A DNA stretch of 43,442 bases from Rhodoplanes serenus (GTDB lineage Bacteria > Pseudomonadota > Alphaproteobacteria > Rhizobiales > Xanthobacteraceae): positions 1-43,442 of the forward strand of contig CAMAWG010000016.1 in the NCBI GenBank assembly GCA_945861855.1. The letters run 5' to 3'. Position numbers and translations under genes: made by a program. Under the pieces are notes generated by a model that saw only the letters and a list, made by a program, of their open reading frames with translations, searched no databases and was not told the DNA's origin. Below are positions 8,121 to 14,950 of the stretch, piece after piece. The first letter of the stretch is position 1; each line of letters begins with the position of its first letter.

Positions 8121-9371
8121 CTACCGGCTCGCGGCCTTCGGGTTGCCGTAGCTGATGCGATAGACCGCGCCGTTCTGCTCGTCGGAGACGAGCATCGATC
8201 CATCCTCCAGGGGCAGCACATAGGTCGGGCGGCCGTGGAAGGTGTTGGCCTTCTCGTCGAGCAGCCCGGTCAGGAACGGCTCGATCTTGGCCTTGCCACC
8301 CGTGATCCGCGCCACCGCGACGTCATAGCCGAACTTCTGCGTGCGGTTCCAGGAGCCGCGCCGCACCACGAAGGCGACGTTCTGGTAGCTCTTGGGGAAC
8401 ATGCTGCCGGTGTAGAACTTGATGCCGAGGGAGCCCGCATGCGGCCCGAGCAGGGCCGCCGGCATGGTCACGCCGGCGCACGGGTTCGGCCGCTTCACGT
8501 CCGGATCGGGGATGCCATTGGCGTGGCAATAGGGGAAGCCGTAGTTGGCGCCCTCCATGCCCTTCTGGATGCGGTTGAGCTCGTCGTCCGGACCGGCGTC
8601 GCCCGCCCAGTCGCGGCCGTTGTCGGTGAACCACAGCTCCTTCGTGACCGGATGCCAGTCGAAGCCGACGGTATTGCGCACGCCGCGCGCCACGATCTCC
8701 ATGCCGGTGCCGTCCGCGTTATAGCGGCGGATCTGGCCGTGGGTGCCCGGATTGATCTCGCAGATGTTGCAGTTGGCGCCGACCTGCACGTACATCTTGC
8801 CGTCCGGTCCGAACGCGACGTACTTCCAATTGTGGTGGATGGTGTCCGGCAGATTGTAGTTGGCCGTCAGATCGACCGGATCGCCGGGATTGTCCAGCTT
8901 GTCCTCGATGTTGTCGTAACGAAGCACCTTGTTAATCGCGAACACGTAGAGCGAGCCATCCTTGAAGGCGAGCCCGTTCGGCTGGGTCAGACCCTGGAGC
9001 AGAACCTTGGCCTCGCGCTTGCCGCCTTTGTTGGTGATCGCGTAGACGCGGCCGATCACCCGGGTGCCCATGAACAGGGTGCCCTTGTTGCCCATCACCA
9101 TGCTGCGCGCGCCGGGATGGCCGGACGAGTAGAGCTCGGCCTTGAAGCCCGACGGCAGCTTGATCTTATCGAGCGGCAGCTTGTCGGCGGGCGCGGCAAG
9201 CGGCGGCGTCGGATGCGGCTTGAGATTGCCGTCCTGCTTGCTCGCCGCCGGATTCGACTTGTCCAGCGGGCTAAAGCCCGGCTGCGCCGCGCCGGGCCCG
9301 GCAGTAGCCATCAGAAACGCAAGACTTCCGGCGGCAATCAAACCACGCCGGGCCAATGTTGAAATGGACAT
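8121..9371 (-). CDS. PQQ-dependent sugar dehydrogenase, L-sorbosone dehydrogenase type
   Basis: A 416-residue periplasmic protein. Residues 1-27 are a signal peptide (S-T-L-A-R-R-G-L-I-A-A-G-S-L-A-F, cleavage near A-A-Q-P). The rest is a six-bladed propeller of the soluble glucose/sorbosone dehydrogenase class: L-P-x-G-F-x-A-E-L-Y-S at the start, R-G-V-R-N-T-V-G-F-D-W-H-P with T-D-N-G-R-D-W-x-G-D in the centre, D-E-L-N and N-Y-G-F-P-Y-C-H. These blocks line the PQQ and calcium site in family structures. An in-frame start at 9476 would add 35 unlikely residues; the ATG at 9371 follows AGGGAGGA. Downstream of pqqE and upstream of a diheme cytochrome, it forms a complete oxidation module. Sugar substrate unproven. 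Confidence 0.88.
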   Translation of the reverse strand: MSISTLARRGLIAAGSLAFLMATAGPGAAQPGFSPLDKSNPAASKQDGNLKPHPTPPLAAPADKLPLDKIKLPSGFKAELYSSGHPGARSMVMGNKGTLFMGTRVIGRVYAITNKGGKREAKVLLQGLTQPNGLAFKDGSLYVFAINKVLRYDNIEDKLDNPGDPVDLTANYNLPDTIHHNWKYVAFGPDGKMYVQVGANCNICEINPGTHGQIRRYNADGTGMEIVARGVRNTVGFDWHPVTKELWFTDNGRDWAGDAGPDDELNRIQKGMEGANYGFPYCHANGIPDPDVKRPNPCAGVTMPAALLGPHAGSLGIKFYTGSMFPKSYQNVAFVVRRGSWNRTQKFGYDVAVARITGGKAKIEPFLTGLLDEKANTFHGRPTYVLPLEDGSMLVSDEQNGAVYRISYGNPKAASR

Positions 9372-9500
9372 GCAGTCCTCCCTGGTGCGGAAGCCCTTGG
9401 ATACGCCGGAGCGGCCGGTCTTCCTTGGACGGGAGTTTCGGACAACGGCCCGCCGCGCGCAATCGGATTCCGGCACCTGCGGCCCGGCCGGCGACGGGCG

Positions 9501-10574
9501 TCACGTGCGCCGGTAGGCGTAGGCGGTGTCTTCCTGCACCGCCGCAAGCGCGGTCACGCGCGCATGATGCGGCGACAGATGGCACACCGGGTCGGTCGCA
9601 CGGGCGTCCCCGGTCAGGAAATAGGCCTGGCAACGGCAGCCGCCGAAATCGACCTCGCGCCGCTCGCAGGTGGCGCAAGGCGCCGGCAGGAAATCCGTGC
9701 CGCGGAATGCGTTGAAGGCGGGCGAGTTGGCCCAGATGTCGGCCAGCGAATGATCGCGGACGTTCCAGAATGCCAGCTCCGGGATCGACTCGGCGGCGTG
9801 GCACGGCAGCACCCGGCCGGACGGCGTGACGTTGAGCGAGCGGCGGCCCCAGCCGCCGACGCAGGGCTTCGGGAAATTTGCGTGATAGTCCGGCACCACC
9901 GCGTCGATGACGATGCGGCCGTGGTGCCTGCGGCGAAGCTCCTCGACCTCGGCCACGGCGCGCGCGACCTGATCGCCGGTCGGCATCAGCGCCGCGCGGT
10001 TCTTCAGCGCCCAGCCGTAATACTGTACATGCGCAATCTCGATCCGGCCGGCCTTCAGCTTGAGCGCGAGATCGACCATGCCGGAGATGCGCCCGATGTT
10101 GGCACGGTGCACGACGAGATTGACGGTGAGCGGCAGGCCGAGCCGCACCGCTTCAGCCGCCAACGCATGCTTCCTCTGGAAGGCGCCACGATAGCCGGCG
10201 ATATGGTCGGACGACACCGCGTCGGCGTCCTGGATCGAGACCTGGACGTGGTCGAGGCCTGCCTCCCACAGATCGCGCATGGTGCGCGTGGTGATGCCGA
10301 CGCCCGAGGTGATGAGATTGGTGTAAAGGCCGGCCTCCCGCGCGTGCGACGCGATGTCCACAAGATCGCGCCGTGCGCCCGGCTCGCCGCCGGAGAGATG
10401 CACATGCAGCACGCCGAGCCCCGCGGCTTCGATGAACACCCGGCCCCAGGTGGCGGCGTCGAGCTCGTTCTCGCGCGGGTCGAGCGCGAGCGGGTTGGAG
10501 CAATAGGGGCAGCCGAGCGGACAGCGGTGCGTCAGCTCGGCAAGCAGGCCCAGAGGTTTCGGTAGTTCCGCCAC
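9501..10574 (-). CDS. pqqE: PqqE radical SAM enzyme of PQQ biosynthesis
   Basis: A 357-residue radical S-adenosylmethionine protein with C18-x3-C22-x2-C25 (CPLGCPYC) for the SAM-binding 4Fe-4S cluster, then the L-S-G-G-E-P glycine motif. The C-terminal SPASM region is Cys-rich: CVGGWG, V-L-P-C-H-A-A-E, P-A-P-C-A-T-C-E-R-R-E-V-D-F-G-G-C-R-C and D-P-V-C, supplying auxiliary clusters. PqqE joins the Glu and Tyr side chains of the PqqA peptide. The GTG start lies one base after the pqqD stop, with TTGGAG as ribosome site, so the two are translationally linked. Length is normal for the family. Confidence 0.95.
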   Translation of the reverse strand: MAELPKPLGLLAELTHRCPLGCPYCSNPLALDPRENELDAATWGRVFIEAAGLGVLHVHLSGGEPGARRDLVDIASHAREAGLYTNLITSGVGITTRTMRDLWEAGLDHVQVSIQDADAVSSDHIAGYRGAFQRKHALAAEAVRLGLPLTVNLVVHRANIGRISGMVDLALKLKAGRIEIAHVQYYGWALKNRAALMPTGDQVARAVAEVEELRRRHHGRIVIDAVVPDYHANFPKPCVGGWGRRSLNVTPSGRVLPCHAAESIPELAFWNVRDHSLADIWANSPAFNAFRGTDFLPAPCATCERREVDFGGCRCQAYFLTGDARATDPVCHLSPHHARVTALAAVQEDTAYAYRRT

Positions 10575-10575
10575 G

Positions 10576-10863
10576 CTAAAGCTCCAAGAGCTTCTTCTCG
10601 GCCAGTCCCGAAAGCAGCTTGCTCACGTCGGCATGAATACGCTCGCGCGGCGCGTTGAAGGTGGTCGCGAGATCGTCGACGATGGCGGAGAGCGTCGCCT
10701 CGCCGGTGCAGCGCTTGAGAATCTCGGCGGCGATGGCGTCGGCCTTGAAGATGCGCTCGGGCGCAAGCAGCACCCAGCCGCCCTGCGCCTCGCTGTGCGT
10801 CAGCCGGACGCCGCGCGGCAGCCGCGGCTTGGTATCGCCCGCTATCGCATGTTCCTCAGCCAC
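10576..10863 (-). CDS. pqqD: PqqD peptide chaperone
   Basis: A 95-residue RRE-fold protein from a GTG at 10863: P-R-L-P-R-G-V-R-L, then G-W-V-L-L-A-P-E-R-I-F-K-A-D-x-x-A-A-E-I-L-K-R-C, and a C-terminal L-L-x-x-L-A-E-K-K-L-L-E-L helix, all standard PqqD features. It binds PqqA and presents it to PqqE. An ATG at 10926 would give 116 residues and reach into the divergent spacer; GTG at 10863 with upstream TTGGAGACC gives the usual size. Because a plus-strand TctC gene lies between pqqC and pqqD, pqqDE cannot be read from the pqqA promoter without antisense passage through that gene, so a local promoter in 10864-10964 is implied. Confidence 0.9.
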   Translation of the reverse strand: MAEEHAIAGDTKPRLPRGVRLTHSEAQGGWVLLAPERIFKADAIAAEILKRCTGEATLSAIVDDLATTFNAPRERIHADVSKLLSGLAEKKLLEL

Positions 10864-10964
10864 CCGGTCTCCAATCCTGGTCGCAATGCCGGAGTTTGCG
10901 CTGCGACCGCACGTGTTATACGACACCTGCCGGGCAAAAGACCTGATTTGATAGGGAGAAAAGC

Positions 10965-11951
10965 ATGAGGATGACGTTCTGGTACGCGGCAGCCGTCGCG
11001 ATGGCGCTCAATGCGCCGGCACAGGCGCAGGACTATCCCAACAAGCCGGTCACGTTCATCACCCCCGCCGCCGCCGGCAACAGCCCGGACATAGTGACGC
11101 GGATCATCGCCGATAAGCTCACTCAGCTTTGGAAGCAGCAGATCGTCGTCATCAACCGTCCCGGCGCCGGCGGGTTGATCGCGGCGCAGGCCGCGGCCGC
11201 CAGCAACGTCGAGAAGGACGGTTACACGCTCTACATGACTCAAGCGTCGAGCTACACGGTCCTGCCGATCCAGCAGGAGGGCAAGATGCCGGTCGACATG
11301 CAAAAGGCTTTCGTGCCGGTCGGCATGGTCGGCGAGCAGCCGATCGCGGTTGCGGTCAACAAGGACGTCCCTGCCAACAGCGTCGCCGAGCTGATCGCGC
11401 TTGCCAACAAGACGCCCGGCGGGATGCTGTTCGGCGCCACCAACCGCGGCGGGCAGGCGCATCTGACCGGCGAGCTGTTCCGCGAACGCGCGAAGGCGAA
11501 CATCTCTTTCGTTCACTCGGCCGGCGCCGCGACGACGGTCAATGACGTGATTGCTGGCCGCATCCCGATCGTCTTCGAGGGCCTGGCCGGTCTCGCGCCG
11601 GGCACCCAGGGCGGCGGCATCCGGCTGCTCGGCGTCGCGTCGCAAAAGCGCCTGCCCAACCTGCCGAACCTGCCGGCAACCAACGAGACCGTTCCTGGCG
11701 TAGTGTCGAGCGGCTGGATCGTGCTGATGGCGCCGGCCGGCGTGCCCGATCCGATCGTCCAGAAGCTCAATGCCGATCTCCGCAAGGTGGTCGCGCTGCC
11801 CGACGTGCAGGAGCGTTTCCACACGCTGGGCACTTACACGCGGGACCTGACCCCGGCGCAGACCGGCGAGTTCATGCGCAGCGAAGAGAGGCTGTGGTGG
11901 CCGATCGTGCGCGAGGTCAACAAGCAGCAGGCGGCGCCGGCGGCGCGTTGA
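10965..11951 (+). CDS. TctC (Bug) solute-binding protein, orphan, inserted in the pqq cluster
   Basis: A 328-residue periplasmic receptor: signal peptide to about A-Q-A-Q (residue 22), then DYPNKPVTFITPAAAGNSPD, the Bug opening with an unusual A-A-A-G-N-S in place of the common F-x-x-G-G-x-x-D. Later family blocks R-P-G-A-G-G, K-D-G-Y-T-L-Y and A-P-A-G-V-P-D-P-I-V-Q-K-L-N are clear. RBS ATAGGGAGAAAAGC precedes the ATG. It has no TctAB partner nearby and is read opposite to the pqq genes around it, separating pqqC from pqqD. It may serve the TctAB pair at 3429-5452 or one elsewhere, or act in sensing. Ligand unknown. Confidence 0.92.
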   Translation: MRMTFWYAAAVAMALNAPAQAQDYPNKPVTFITPAAAGNSPDIVTRIIADKLTQLWKQQIVVINRPGAGGLIAAQAAAASNVEKDGYTLYMTQASSYTVLPIQQEGKMPVDMQKAFVPVGMVGEQPIAVAVNKDVPANSVAELIALANKTPGGMLFGATNRGGQAHLTGELFRERAKANISFVHSAGAATTVNDVIAGRIPIVFEGLAGLAPGTQGGGIRLLGVASQKRLPNLPNLPATNETVPGVVSSGWIVLMAPAGVPDPIVQKLNADLRKVVALPDVQERFHTLGTYTRDLTPAQTGEFMRSEERLWWPIVREVNKQQAAPAAR

Positions 11952-11970
11952 GCTTCGGCAGCGAAGAAAA

Positions 11971-12699
11971 TCACCCGCCCGGCGTGAACGCGCCGGGCGG
12001 TATTTCCTTGGGCTCGACGTAGGCGTGCTGCAGCGCGTCGCACATCGCCCATAGCACGCCGCATTTGAATTCGAGCGCGGCCAGAACCTGCTGCTGCTGC
12101 TCGGGCGTGCGCGCAGTTTTCCTGCAATAATCCAGCGCGAAATCGGAATCGCGCTGCGCCTGCGGCGGACGCTTGTCGAAATAGGCAAGCGTCTCGCGGG
12201 TGACGAACGGATAGCTCGCGAGCATCCCGTCCATCCGTTCGCTGATGATCTGCGGCGAGAACAGCTCGGTCAGCGACGAGGCGATAGCTTCGAGCAGGGT
12301 TTTCTCCCGCACGAAGCGGACATAGGCATCGACCGCGAAGCGCGTCGCCGGGAGAAGACCACGCAGCGATGTGACGTATTCGCGGTCGAGGCCGAGGCCG
12401 TCCGTCAATCGCAGCCAGCGGGCAATGCCGCCGTCATCGGCGCCCTCGCCGTCGTGATCCACCAGCCGCGAGCGCCATTCGCGGCGGATCGCGGAATCCT
12501 CGCAGCGCGCGATCAGGCTCGCGTCCTTGATCGGGATCATCGCCTGATAATAGTAGCGGTTCAGCGCCCAGGCCTGGACCTGACCCTTGGTGCACTTCCC
12601 GCCGTGCAGCAGCTTGTGGAACGGATGCAGCCGGTGATAGCGCCGCGCGCCGATGTCGCGCAGCGCGGCTTCGAGCTGGACGGGGGTGAGGAGATTCAT
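11971..12699 (-). CDS. pqqC: PqqC pyrroloquinoline-quinone synthase
   Basis: A 242-residue helical protein of the TenA-like fold: Y-H-R-L-H-P-F-H-K-L-L-H-G-G-K-C-T-K-G-Q-style opening, then N-R-Y-Y-Y-Q-A-M-I-P-I-K-D, D-G-E-G and F-A-V-D-A-Y-V-R-F-V. These His, Tyr and Arg residues line the active site, which performs the final cofactorless oxygen-dependent eight-electron oxidation and ring closure to PQQ. The ATG at 12699 is preferred over one at 12747, whose extra residues come from an intergenic repeat. The last codons overlap a strong hairpin shared with the convergent TctC gene. Confidence 0.95.
   Translation of the reverse strand: MNLLTPVQLEAALRDIGARRYHRLHPFHKLLHGGKCTKGQVQAWALNRYYYQAMIPIKDASLIARCEDSAIRREWRSRLVDHDGEGADDGGIARWLRLTDGLGLDREYVTSLRGLLPATRFAVDAYVRFVREKTLLEAIASSLTELFSPQIISERMDGMLASYPFVTRETLAYFDKRPPQAQRDSDFALDYCRKTARTPEQQQQVLAALEFKCGVLWAMCDALQHAYVEPKEIPPGAFTPGG
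11975..12000. terminator. Probable bidirectional terminator hairpin
   Basis: CCGCCCGGCG (11975-11984) pairs perfectly with CGCCGGGCGG (11991-12000) around a 6-base loop. On the plus strand it is followed by TATTTCC, on the minus strand by a TGATTTTCTT run, so it could end both the TctC transcript and the pqqABC transcript. It lies inside the last codons of pqqC. Confidence 0.6.
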
Positions 12700-12710
12700 G
12701 GTGCAGCGCT

Positions 12711-12836
12711 CGTGTCCCGGACGCGGTGCGGCGCGTTGGCGATGCACCGCTGATCCGGGACCGTAACAAATTCAGCATTCATTAAGGTCCCGGGTCTGCA
12801 GCGCGACATTGCATGTTGCGCTGCGCCCGGGACAAG
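12711..12836. repeat. CCCGGG-type composite palindromic repeat, copy 2
   Basis: Outer arms CGTGTCCCGG and CCCGGGACAAG, with inner blocks GCGATGCACCGCTGATCC and GGTCCCGGGTCTGCAGCGC. It fills the pqqB-pqqC spacer, so the pqqABC transcript must contain it. Related copies: 1410-1550, 20959-21072, 29561-29691. Confidence 0.8.
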
Positions 12837-12847
12837 AGGCCCCGCAC

Positions 12848-13750
12848 TCACAACACGATCTCCATGCCGTCCCACGCGATCTCCCAGCCGGCGGCCTCGA
12901 CGCGGCGGCGTTCGGGCGAGCCTTCGACCAGAACCGGATTGGTGTTGTTGATGTGCACGAAGATTTTCCGCGCGGAAAGACCGTCCAGTGCGGCGAGCGA
13001 GCCATCCGGCCCGTCGATCGGCATGTGACCCATGCGGCGGCCGGCCTTTGTGCCGGTGCCGCTGCGGATCATCTCGTCATCGGTAAACAGCGTGCCGTCG
13101 AACAGAATGACTTCGGCGCGCGACAGCCGCTCGCGTAGCGCCGGTGTGACCGACGCCGCGCCGGGCACATAGGCGAGCCGCGCCTTGCCGCAGGTCAGTT
13201 CGACGCCGACATTGGCCGCGCTCTCGGCCGCGGTCTCGGGGTCCTCGCCTTCGAGATAAAGCGGCAGCTTGCCCGGCACCATGAACAGCTCGGCCTGCAT
13301 GCTATCATCGAGCGCGAATGTCTCGCCGGGCGCGGCCGCGCGCCGCGAAACCACATCGGCGGCAAGCACGCCGAACATCGGATTGTCGGCGACCGCGGCA
13401 AGCGTGGCGGCAGTGGCGATCACACTGAATGGCGAGCGCTCGCGCAGGCTGAGCAGGCCCGCGGTCTGATCGATCTCGGCGCCGGTCAGCACGACCGAAT
13501 GGATCGGGCTGCCGCGCTTGCCGTCATGCGGATGCAAAACTTTGGTCGCCTGGATTTGCGCCCGCAGATCGGGCGAGGCGTTGAGCAGCGTCCAGCGCTC
13601 GCCATTCGCAGACACGGCGAGGCTCGCCTGCGTCCGCGCCCGCACGCGCGGATCGCCGGCCCAGGCGAGCCGGCAGACGTCGCAGTTGCAGTTCCATTGC
13701 GGAAAGCCGCCGCCCGCCGCCGCACCGAGCACGATGGCGGTCAGGCCCAT
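12848..13750 (-). CDS. pqqB: PqqB metallo-hydrolase-fold protein of PQQ biosynthesis
   Basis: A 300-residue protein starting MGLTAIVLGAAAGGGFPQWN, the standard PqqB opening, followed by C-N-C-D-V-C (zinc-binding site seen in PqqB structures). It has the metallo-beta-lactamase fold with S-V-V-L-T-G-A-E-I-D-Q-T-A-G-L-L, where the D-Q pair stands where D-H is found in many homologues, and I-F-V-H-I-N-N-T-N-P-V-L near the end. PqqB is proposed to hydroxylate the cross-linked Tyr of the PqqA-derived intermediate. The Shine-Dalgarno is weak; it follows pqqA by 23 bases and is separated from pqqC by a repeat. Confidence 0.93.
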   Translation of the reverse strand: MGLTAIVLGAAAGGGFPQWNCNCDVCRLAWAGDPRVRARTQASLAVSANGERWTLLNASPDLRAQIQATKVLHPHDGKRGSPIHSVVLTGAEIDQTAGLLSLRERSPFSVIATAATLAAVADNPMFGVLAADVVSRRAAAPGETFALDDSMQAELFMVPGKLPLYLEGEDPETAAESAANVGVELTCGKARLAYVPGAASVTPALRERLSRAEVILFDGTLFTDDEMIRSGTGTKAGRRMGHMPIDGPDGSLAALDGLSARKIFVHINNTNPVLVEGSPERRRVEAAGWEIAWDGMEIVL

Positions 13751-13773
13751 CTAGGTGGGAAGCAGATGCGGGA

Positions 13774-13851
13774 TCAGAATTCGGCCGGCAGATAGCCGTT
13801 GATCTCGAGGCCGACGCAAATCTCGACGAGGGTCGGGGTTGTCCAGGCCAT
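13774..13851 (-). CDS. pqqA: PqqA precursor peptide (25 aa)
   Basis: A 25-codon gene found by reading the minus strand upstream of pqqB. The peptide is MAWTTPTLVEICVGLEINGY followed by LPAEF. E16 and Y20 have the exact E-x-x-x-Y spacing of PqqA; these two residues are cross-linked by PqqE and become PQQ. The K/T-P-x-x-x-E-I-x-x-G-x-E-I pattern also matches alphaproteobacterial PqqA. Ribosome site AGAGGAAA sits 6 bases before the ATG. It is the first gene of pqqABC. C12 is a small oddity with no known role. Confidence 0.95.
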   Translation of the reverse strand: MAWTTPTLVEICVGLEINGYLPAEF

Positions 13852-13916
13852 GGTGTTTCCTCTGACGTTCGTTCGACACGAGCCCAACGCGCAAAGCGGC
13901 CGGTTCGTTGCCTGCA

Positions 13917-13945
13917 AGGGTAGATCGGGTTCCATTCCGAGGCAA
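13917..13945 (-). promoter_or_regulatory. Possible promoter of pqqABC
   Basis: On the minus strand TTGCCT (13945-13940) and TACCCT (13922-13917) are 17 bases apart, a fair sigma-70 arrangement about 66 bases before the pqqA start codon. Seen by eye only. The rest of the 13852-13990 spacer holds no gene. Confidence 0.35.
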
Positions 13946-13990
13946 GCCGCTGTCCCCGCCCTCCCGGCCTAGGAAGCGAGCGCAGCGGGG

Positions 13991-14824
13991 CTAAAGCCGG
14001 ATTTCGCCCAGAAAGACGCTCGCGCCGAGGGTGGCGTCGAGCATCTTGGTGCGGCCAAGCCCCATGATTTCAATGGTGTAGCGGCCCGACCCCTCGTCCA
14101 GCCGGTCGAACTTGAAGTCCCCGTAGTTGTCGGTGGTGGCCCGGGCGACGGTCTGGCCGTCCTTGATCAGGCGGACGCTCGCGCCCTCGACGCAGTCGAC
14201 CACGCCCTGCGCCTCGGTCGCGACGCTGCCGCCGATGAAGCTTTTGCTGTAGCGCCAGAGGTTGCGGTAATAGACGCGGGGTTTCGTTTCCGCCTCGGGC
14301 TTCATCACCTCGAGGCTTTCGTCGCGCGCCATGCGCACCATCTCCTCGTCCTCGACCTTGATCGCGCGCATCGCGCCGGTCGGGCAGGCCTGCTGGCCGC
14401 GGGTCTGCTGCCAGCCCTGGTCGAGCAGGTGTGCGTCGAACGGCCAGATCTGCGGAAGCTGCAATTCCTCGTTCCACCAGATGTGGCCGTAGGGGCAGCT
14501 TTCCACGAGGTCCTTGCGGCCCTTGGCCTTCTCCGGGTCGATGATGACGATGCCGTCGTCGCGCTTTTTCACCGCGTCGCCGCCCTTGGCGAGGCACGGC
14601 GCGTTGTCACAGTGGTTGCACAGGGTGGGGACAAAGGCGATGTCGATCATCGGCGCCTGCCCCCGCTCCTTCTGCTTGATGTCGATCCAGCGATGGCCAT
14701 GCCGCGGCATTGGAGCTGCGACGCCCGGCCATTCGTTGCCGACGTATTCGTCCATGGCCGACAGCGCACACAACTGGCAGTTCGTGCACTCGGCCACGTC
14801 GATGATCATGTTCCATTTTTTCAT
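13991..14824 (-). CDS. Iron-sulfur small subunit of transhydroxylase-like molybdenum enzyme
   Basis: A 277-residue protein aligning from its start with the small subunit of Pelobacter acidigallici pyrogallol-phloroglucinol transhydroxylase (recalled as 274 aa). The N-terminal ferredoxin-like part carries C13, C16, C19 then A23 where Pelobacter has C23; C69, C72, C77; C110 in C-P-Y-G; and C147 in A-C-P-T-G-A. That is eight ligands, enough for two 4Fe-4S clusters, against twelve for three in Pelobacter. From about residue 190 follows K-P-R-V-Y-Y-R-N-L-W-R-Y and a C-terminal beta-sandwich (G-A-S-V-R-L-I-K-D-G, D-N-Y-G-D-F-K-F-D), the Cna-B/carboxypeptidase-like domain also found in Pelobacter. 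The 14824 start matches the Pelobacter N-terminus; 14854 is an alternative. It follows the large-subunit gene. Confidence 0.88.
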   Translation of the reverse strand: MKKWNMIIDVAECTNCQLCALSAMDEYVGNEWPGVAAPMPRHGHRWIDIKQKERGQAPMIDIAFVPTLCNHCDNAPCLAKGGDAVKKRDDGIVIIDPEKAKGRKDLVESCPYGHIWWNEELQLPQIWPFDAHLLDQGWQQTRGQQACPTGAMRAIKVEDEEMVRMARDESLEVMKPEAETKPRVYYRNLWRYSKSFIGGSVATEAQGVVDCVEGASVRLIKDGQTVARATTDNYGDFKFDRLDEGSGRYTIEIMGLGRTKMLDATLGASVFLGEIRL

Positions 14825-14846
14825 CGGCTTACCCACTCGCCCTGGC

Positions 14847-14925
14847 GTCATCATCCGCGAAGGCGGATGATCCAGTAACCACCGGCATTCTGTGACTACT
14901 GGATGCCGGCTTTCGCGGGCATGAC
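14847..14925. repeat. Double-hairpin repeat with CCAGTA/TACTGG core, copy 1
   Basis: Layout: hairpin TCATCATCCGCGAAGGCGGATGA, then TCCAGTA, about 22 bases, TACTGGA, then hairpin TGCCGGCTTTCGCGGGCATGA. The two halves are inverted relative to each other. It fills the spacer between the large- and small-subunit genes. A second complete copy is at 33627-33721 and a half copy at 37762-37793. Confidence 0.75.
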
Positions 14926-14950
14926 AGCCTGTGTTGTTGCGCGCGCATCG

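Noticed and set aside
10864-10926. Longer PqqD from ATG 10926
   Set aside because: Adds 21 residues absent from typical PqqD and consumes the spacer needed for divergent promoters; GTG 10863 has a better ribosome site.
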